The position numbers were made by a program, and so were the translations under genes. DNA of 64,000 nucleotides from Streptomyces sp. NRRL S-340 (GTDB taxonomy: Bacteria; Actinomycetota; Actinomycetes; Streptomycetales; Streptomycetaceae), in contig NZ_JOIY01000035.1 in the NCBI RefSeq assembly GCF_000720185.1, positions 1 through 64,000 on the forward strand. The letters run 5' to 3'. This document shows positions 59,968 through 64,000 of the stretch, in pieces. Every line of letters starts with the position of its first letter. Positions within the stretch are counted from its first letter, which is position 1. The notes beneath the pieces were generated by a model, which saw only the letters and a program-made list of their open reading frames with translations, was not told the origin of the DNA and did not search any database.

Positions 59968-62076
59968 TCAATCTTCAGCGGATGTGCTGCGGATTTCGCA
60001 GGCCTCCGTGTCCTGTTCCTGTGATGTGTCGACTCGGAGGGCCTCCGCTGCGGCCGTGGCGGGGGGTCGGCCGGGCCGGATCTCGCCCGCGAGCAGGCGT
60101 TCGGCGGCCCCCCGGTGCAGCTGCGCCGCCGCCGGATCGCCCAGCCGCTCCAGGGTGTCGCCGAGCCGTAGCTGGAGCGCCGCCTGCAGCCGCACGTCCT
60201 CGGCACGGCGGGCCCACTCGACCGCCTCCTGGCAGGTGCGCAGGCACTCCTCGGGCCGTCCCGCGTACTCCTGCACCCGGGCCAGTTCGCTCAACGCCCG
60301 CGCGTGGGCGGCGACATCGCCCGTCCTGCGGTGCGCGGCGACGGCGGCCCGCCAGTTGCGCAGCGCCTCGCCGTAGCGGCCGGCGTAGGTGTGGGCGGCC
60401 GCGATCCGGCCGTAGAGCCGGGCGGCGTCGGCGTGCTCGCCGCGCGCCAGCCGCTGCGCCAGGGCGCGGCCGAACCAGTCGGCGGCCCGGTCGTGGTCCC
60501 CCAGCTCCTGGTGCGCGGCGCCTACGGATTCCATCGCGCGGCCGGTCGCGTACGGGTCGTTCGCCACGCGTCCGGCGTCCAGCGCGGCCCGGTAGCGGGC
60601 GAGCGCCTTCGCCGTCCGGCCGGTGCGGGCGTCCAGGTCGGCCAGGTTCAGCAGGGCGGCCGCCTGCTCCCGGGGCAGACGCTGCCGCTCGGCGACGTCG
60701 AGGACCAGGCGGTGGATGCCGTAGAGGTCACCGGCCGCGGCCTGGGTTCCCAGGTGGGCGACCATGGCCCGCACCAGCTGGGACATCAGGCGGCGGGCCA
60801 GGGTGTCCAGCTCGCCGTCGGCGACCGCGAGCCGGGCCGCGGCGAGCAGGGCGGGCCTGCGGGTCCGCAGCCACTGTTCGGCGGCCCGCCGGTCGGCGAA
60901 GCGCAGGGCGGGCGGCAGGTTCTTCAGCTTCTCCCGGGTCTCCGGACCGTCGGTCTCGGTGACCGCCCGGCAGGACTGGAGCAGCCGTACGGTCCGCTCC
61001 AGCATCCGGGCCCGGGCCAGTTGCAGCTCGGCGGGGCGCTCCTCGCGCTCGGCGAGGGCCAGCAGCAGCGGGTGCAGGCAGCCGGGCACCTCGTAGCGGG
61101 GCAGCGGGGAGGGGAGGGGGCGCAGCAGGCCCAGGGCGGCGAAGCGGTCGAGCAGGGGCCGGGCGCCGTCCAGGGAGGTGCCGGCGAGCGCGGAGGCGGT
61201 GTGCGGGTCGACGTCGCCGGCCGGCGCGAGGGCGAGCAGCCGCAGCATCCGGGCGGCCGACTTCGGCAGGTCCGCGTGGACGAGGTGCAGGACGCGGGCG
61301 AGCGCGGCGCTCTCCCCGGTGTCGGCGTGCAGCCGTTTGGCGAGGTCGGAGACGGTCTCCTCGGGATGGGCGGCGAGCAGGCCGCCGGCCAGGGTGAGCG
61401 CGGCGGGCTGGCCCTGGCAGACCTCGACCAGGTTCTCGGCGGCACGCGGGTCGACGGTGACGCGCACCGGGTCGATGTGCTGGGTGAGCAGGTCGAGGGC
61501 GGACTTGGTGTCGAGCCCGCCCAGGGTGCAGGGGCGGACGTCGGCGATGCCGGTGAGCGGGCCCTGGGCGACGGCGACGAGCAGGCAGTCGGCGTTGTCC
61601 GGCAGCAGCGCGTCGACCTGCTCGGCGCCGGCCGCGTCGTCGAGCAGGATCAGGGCGCGGCGCTCGGCGAGCGCGGTGCGCAGGGCGTCGGTCAGGTCGT
61701 CCTCGGCGGCGCCCGGCGCGGCGGGCAGGCCGAGGGCGGTGAGCAGTTCGTCCGCGGTGCGGCCGACCGGGACGGGGGTGCCGTCGGGCTCGGTGAGCCG
61801 GGCCCGCAGCACGCCGTCGGGGTAACGGTCCGCGACCTGCCGTACCAGTTCCTCGGCGAGCGCGGTGCGGCCGGATCCGGGCCTGCCGGCGACCAGCAGG
61901 ACGCGGGCGCGGGGGGCCTTGCGGCCGGAGATGGTGTCGAGCCCGGCGCGCGCGATGTCGGCGCGCAGCTCCTTCAACTCCCGTGCACGGCCGAGGAAGT
62001 GGCGCTCGGGGGCCGCCGGCGACCGGTCGTCACCGGACGGGTTCGCGCCACCTGCGTCCACCGCCTGATCCGTCAC
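59968..62076 (-). CDS. P-loop/TPR protein, AfsR-like without DNA-binding domain
   Basis: A 702-residue protein. A P-loop (NB-ARC-like) module has GRPGSGRT at 64-71, where Arg70 replaces the usual Walker A Lys, then LILLDDA as Walker B, and a helical middle. From about 430 onward come tetratricopeptide repeats (for example TGRAMESVGAAHQELGDHDR and RYGEALRNWRAA). AfsR and SARP regulators share the NB-ARC-TPR part but add an N-terminal DNA-binding domain, absent here. The GTG at 62076 has GGGAG eight bases upstream. It probably acts as a protein scaffold or signal receptor; the partner is unknown. Confidence 0.82.
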   Translation of the reverse strand: MTDQAVDAGGANPSGDDRSPAAPERHFLGRARELKELRADIARAGLDTISGRKAPRARVLLVAGRPGSGRTALAEELVRQVADRYPDGVLRARLTEPDGTPVPVGRTADELLTALGLPAAPGAAEDDLTDALRTALAERRALILLDDAAGAEQVDALLPDNADCLLVAVAQGPLTGIADVRPCTLGGLDTKSALDLLTQHIDPVRVTVDPRAAENLVEVCQGQPAALTLAGGLLAAHPEETVSDLAKRLHADTGESAALARVLHLVHADLPKSAARMLRLLALAPAGDVDPHTASALAGTSLDGARPLLDRFAALGLLRPLPSPLPRYEVPGCLHPLLLALAEREERPAELQLARARMLERTVRLLQSCRAVTETDGPETREKLKNLPPALRFADRRAAEQWLRTRRPALLAAARLAVADGELDTLARRLMSQLVRAMVAHLGTQAAAGDLYGIHRLVLDVAERQRLPREQAAALLNLADLDARTGRTAKALARYRAALDAGRVANDPYATGRAMESVGAAHQELGDHDRAADWFGRALAQRLARGEHADAARLYGRIAAAHTYAGRYGEALRNWRAAVAAHRRTGDVAAHARALSELARVQEYAGRPEECLRTCQEAVEWARRAEDVRLQAALQLRLGDTLERLGDPAAAQLHRGAAERLLAGEIRPGRPPATAAAEALRVDTSQEQDTEACEIRSTSAED

Positions 62077-62573
62077 GGGCCACACTCCCGTCCCACCGCA
62101 CGCGCATACCCGCCGGGACTCCGGTACGGGCGTTTGAAAAGCCTAGTTGACGCTCTGCGACGTTCCGGGACGAGCGCGGCGCGAGGTCGCCCGATCGGAT
62201 CAGCCGATGGTCACACCGGACGGGAGCACGGCCCGCCGCGCCCGCTCAGGGAGACGAGCGGACCGCTCAGAGAGCGACGGGCCGACGGGCCGACGGAGAG
62301 AGCGAGCTGCCGATCCAGGGAGCGAGGCGCCGGCTCGGAGAACGGGCCGCCGGCCCGAGGAGGCAGGCGGCCCGCTCGGGAGGCGACAGCCCGATCAGGG
62401 AGCGAGCGGCCGGCCCAGGGAGCGAGATACCGGCTCGGACAACAGGCGGCCGGCCCGAGGAGCCAGGCGGCCCGCTCGGGAAGCGACAGCCCGGTCAGGG
62501 AGCGAGCGGCCGGCTCGGAGAGCGGGGCGCGGGTTCGGCGAGCGGACCGCCCCTCCAGGAGGCCGGCGCCGGT
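62077..62573. other. Repeat-bearing intergenic region between the TPR and Nudix genes
   Basis: 497 bp without a credible gene. It carries a 100-bp tandem repeat at 62321-62520 with a weaker third copy upstream (about 62221-62320). All frames read as Arg/Gly/Glu/Pro repeats. The TPR gene promoter probably lies near 62090-62200. Confidence 0.6.
62321..62520. repeat. Two tandem copies of a 100-bp unit
   Basis: Unit 1 is 62321-62420 and unit 2 is 62421-62520, matching at 88 of 100 aligned bases by my count. Each contains GGCGGCCCGCTCGGGA and AGGGAGCGAGCGGCCGGC. It is not a CRISPR, since there are no distinct spacers. The divergence between copies suggests it is not an assembly artefact. Confidence 0.85.
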
Positions 62574-63203
62574 TCAGGACGCGAAGGGGCGGGCCGGCCA
62601 CGGGGCCTGTGCCGGACGCAGCGCGTCCAGGCCCTCACCGGCCTGCCGTGCCGCGACCAGCGCGAGCACACCCACCACGAGGCAGTTGTTGTGCAGCTCG
62701 CCGGCGAGCACACCGCGCACCAGGTCCCCGACCGGCACCCGGTCGAGTTCCATGTCCGTCTCCTCGTGCTCGGCCTCGAAGCGCTCGCCCTCCGCCTCGG
62801 ACAGGTCACGGGCGAGGAAGATGCGCACGGCTTCGTCGCAGCCGCCGGGCGTGGTGTAGACGTCGGTCAGCACCCGCCAGTCCTCCGCCTTGACGTGCGC
62901 CTCCTCGTACAGCTCGCGCCGGGCGGCGTGCAGCGGGTTCTCGCCGGGCACGTCGAGCAGTCCGGCCGGGATCTCCCACAGCCGCTGCCGCACCGGGTGG
63001 CGGTACTGGCGGATGACCAGGACGCGGTCCTGCTCGTCCAGGGCGAGGACGGCCACGGAGCCGGGGTGGACCTGGTAGTCGCGGGAGGACACCGAGCCGT
63101 CGGGCATGACCACCTCGTCGGTCCGCATCGAGGTCTTGGCCCCGGTGAACGGCGTCCGGGTCCCCCGGACCTCCCACTCCTCGGGGGTGTCCTTGATCGT
63201 CAT
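62574..63203 (-). CDS. Nudix hydrolase, ADP-ribose pyrophosphatase type
   Basis: A 209-residue enzyme. The Nudix box GLLDVPGENPLHAARRELYEE (shown to locate it; residues 81-101) has the six-residue spacing before Glu88 seen in actinobacterial ADP-ribose pyrophosphatases. RQYRHPVRQRLWEIPAG precedes it and VYTTPGGCDEAVRIFLA follows. It probably hydrolyses ADP-ribose or related nucleoside diphosphates. The ATG at 63203 follows GGAGG. It lies downstream of pyrG, with a terminator hairpin between them. Confidence 0.93.
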   Translation of the reverse strand: MTIKDTPEEWEVRGTRTPFTGAKTSMRTDEVVMPDGSVSSRDYQVHPGSVAVLALDEQDRVLVIRQYRHPVRQRLWEIPAGLLDVPGENPLHAARRELYEEAHVKAEDWRVLTDVYTTPGGCDEAVRIFLARDLSEAEGERFEAEHEETDMELDRVPVGDLVRGVLAGELHNNCLVVGVLALVAARQAGEGLDALRPAQAPWPARPFAS

Positions 63204-63240
63204 GCCCTGTCCTCCCGCACCTTGCCGTACCTGTACGCAA

Positions 63241-63273
63241 CCGGGGTGCCCACCATCGCGGCGGGCACCCCGG
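63241..63273 (-). terminator. Terminator or read-through hairpin between pyrG and the Nudix gene
   Basis: CCGGGGTGCCC (63241-63251) pairs perfectly with GGGCACCCCGG (63263-63273), 20 bp past the pyrG stop and 38 bp before the Nudix start. The Nudix gene therefore relies on read-through or a promoter of its own. Confidence 0.8.
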
Positions 63274-63292
63274 CAACCGTACAACCGGTGCG

Positions 63293-64000
63293 TTACTCGC
63301 CGGTCTTCCGCTCGACGGCGGCCTTCACCAGCCCGGCGAACAGCGGGTGCGGGCGGGTCGGGCGCGAGCGAAGCTCCGGGTGGGCCTGCGTGGCGACCAG
63401 GTAGGGGTGGACCTCGCGCGGGTACTCGACGTACTCGACGAGCTTGCCGTCCGGGGAGGTGCCGGAGAAGACGATGCCGGCCTTCTTCTCCAGTTCGGCG
63501 CGGTAGGCGTTGTTCACCTCGTAGCGGTGGCGGTGGCGCTCCTCGACGTACTCCTTGCCGTCGTAGACCTCGCGCACGATGGAGCCCTCGGCCAGCTTGG
63601 CCGGGTACATGCCCAGCCGCATGGTGCCGCCCATGTCGCCCTCACCGGCGACGATGTCCATCTGCTCGGCCATGGTGGAGATCACCGGGTGCGCGGTGGC
63701 CGGGTCGAACTCGGTGGAGTTGGCGTCCGAGATGTCGGCGAGGCTGCGCGCGGCCTCGATCACGATGCACTGCAGGCCCAGGCAGAGGCCGAGCAGCGGG
63801 ATCTTGTTCTCGCGGGCGTAGCGGATCGCGCCGACCTTGCCGAGCACGCCCCGGTCGCCGAAGCCGCCGGGGATGCAGATGCCGTCGACGTCGGAGAGCT
63901 GGGCCTTGGCGCCGGCCGGGGTCCTGCAGTCGTCGGAGGTGACCCACTTGATCTTCACGCGGGCCTTGTTGGCGAAGCCGCCCGCGCGCAGCGCCTCGGT
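63293..64000 (-). CDS. pyrG: CTP synthase, C-terminal part (runs off the window)
   Basis: The last 235 codons of CTP synthase, which makes CTP from UTP, glutamine and ATP. The visible part is the class I glutamine amidotransferase domain: PGGFGDRG, the nucleophile Cys in [10 protein letters not shown], and the catalytic His-Glu pair in AHPEL near the end. The frame stays open to base 64000 ([14 protein letters not shown] is the most N-terminal readable part), so the synthetase domain lies outside. It is the upstream neighbour of the Nudix gene. Confidence 0.96.
   Translation of the reverse strand, partial: TEALRAGGFANKARVKIKWVTSDDCRTPAGAKAQLSDVDGICIPGGFGDRGVLGKVGAIRYARENKIPLLGLCLGLQCIVIEAARSLADISDANSTEFDPATAHPVISTMAEQMDIVAGEGDMGGTMRLGMYPAKLAEGSIVREVYDGKEYVEERHRHRYEVNNAYRAELEKKAGIVFSGTSPDGKLVEYVEYPREVHPYLVATQAHPELRSRPTRPHPLFAGLVKAAVERKTGE

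Noticed and set aside
62221-62520. Possible CRISPR or coding repeat
   Set aside because: The 100-bp units are tandem without spacers, and all frames lack codon bias and initiation signals.

Overview
The window is a stretch of Streptomyces chromosome. The sequence is extremely GC-rich with strong third-position bias, GTG and even TTG starts are common, and the gene set is typical of the genus: an SflA-like SepF paralogue, DUF5685 and DUF5925 proteins, streptogrisin proteases, LAXTG cell-wall sorting, and a ParA-RHH-ScpA-ScpB cluster. From memory, the order hmgA ... GDSL lipase ... LPMO/lipase ... polY-dnaE2 ... sflA ... der-cmk-tyrA-aroH ... scpAB-parA-ald ... pyrG resembles the S. coelicolor chromosome around SCO1715-SCO1776. 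I could not verify this. I see no tRNA or rRNA gene, insertion sequence, prophage, CRISPR array or large biosynthetic cluster, so this looks like core or near-core chromosome. Bases 1-64 are not biological: they are an Illumina Nextera i5 adapter, and the contig really starts at base 65.

Layout. 0.1-3.5 kb: a class F sortase overlapping a secreted, membrane-tailed protein, then a lipoprotein coupled to a TetR regulator. 3.6-6.9 kb: homogentisate dioxygenase, a GntR regulator and a solitary type ISP target-recognition-like protein. 7.1-9.6 kb: a TetR regulator divergent from a drug-type ABC exporter, with two matching operators. 9.9-17 kb: a small conserved protein, a secreted GDSL lipase, a DUF5925 AAA ATPase, DUF72, GntR, GNAT and DUF402 genes, a methyltransferase and an unlisted 45-residue gene. 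17.3-20.4 kb: a cell-wall-anchored LPMO, a secreted lipase, and a MarR/cupin pair with operators. 20.4-25.2 kb: a mutagenesis cassette of a catalytically degenerate ImuB-like Y-family protein and DnaE2, preceded by a LexA box. 25.3-30.1 kb: a membrane protein, streptogrisin D- and B-like proteases and a DUF1684 protein.

30.5-36.7 kb holds the most distinctive system: a divergent amino-acid-type ABC transporter with a DszA/SnaA-like flavin monooxygenase and an FAD/NAD(P)-binding protein. The substrate-binding protein gene is preceded by an unannotated 23-codon leader peptide ending in Cys-Ser-Cys. This fits a cysteine-responsive attenuator controlling sulfur scavenging. 36.8-46.7 kb: a DUF5685 protein with a very cysteine-rich tail, SflA, glutaryl-CoA dehydrogenase, an MFS exporter, a PIG-V-like glycosyltransferase, a PAP2 phosphatase, an I78-type inhibitor and two conserved unknowns.

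47-64 kb is housekeeping and mostly on the minus strand: der, an acyltransferase, cmk, tyrA and aroH; then Rieske and nucleotidyltransferase genes on the plus strand; then rluB, scpB, scpA, an RHH protein and a ParA, almost all overlapping; then ald, a P-loop/TPR protein with a degenerate Walker A, a Nudix hydrolase and the 3' part of pyrG, which runs off the end. Many junctions carry strong hairpin terminators and several regulatory palindromes can be read directly; these are listed separately.
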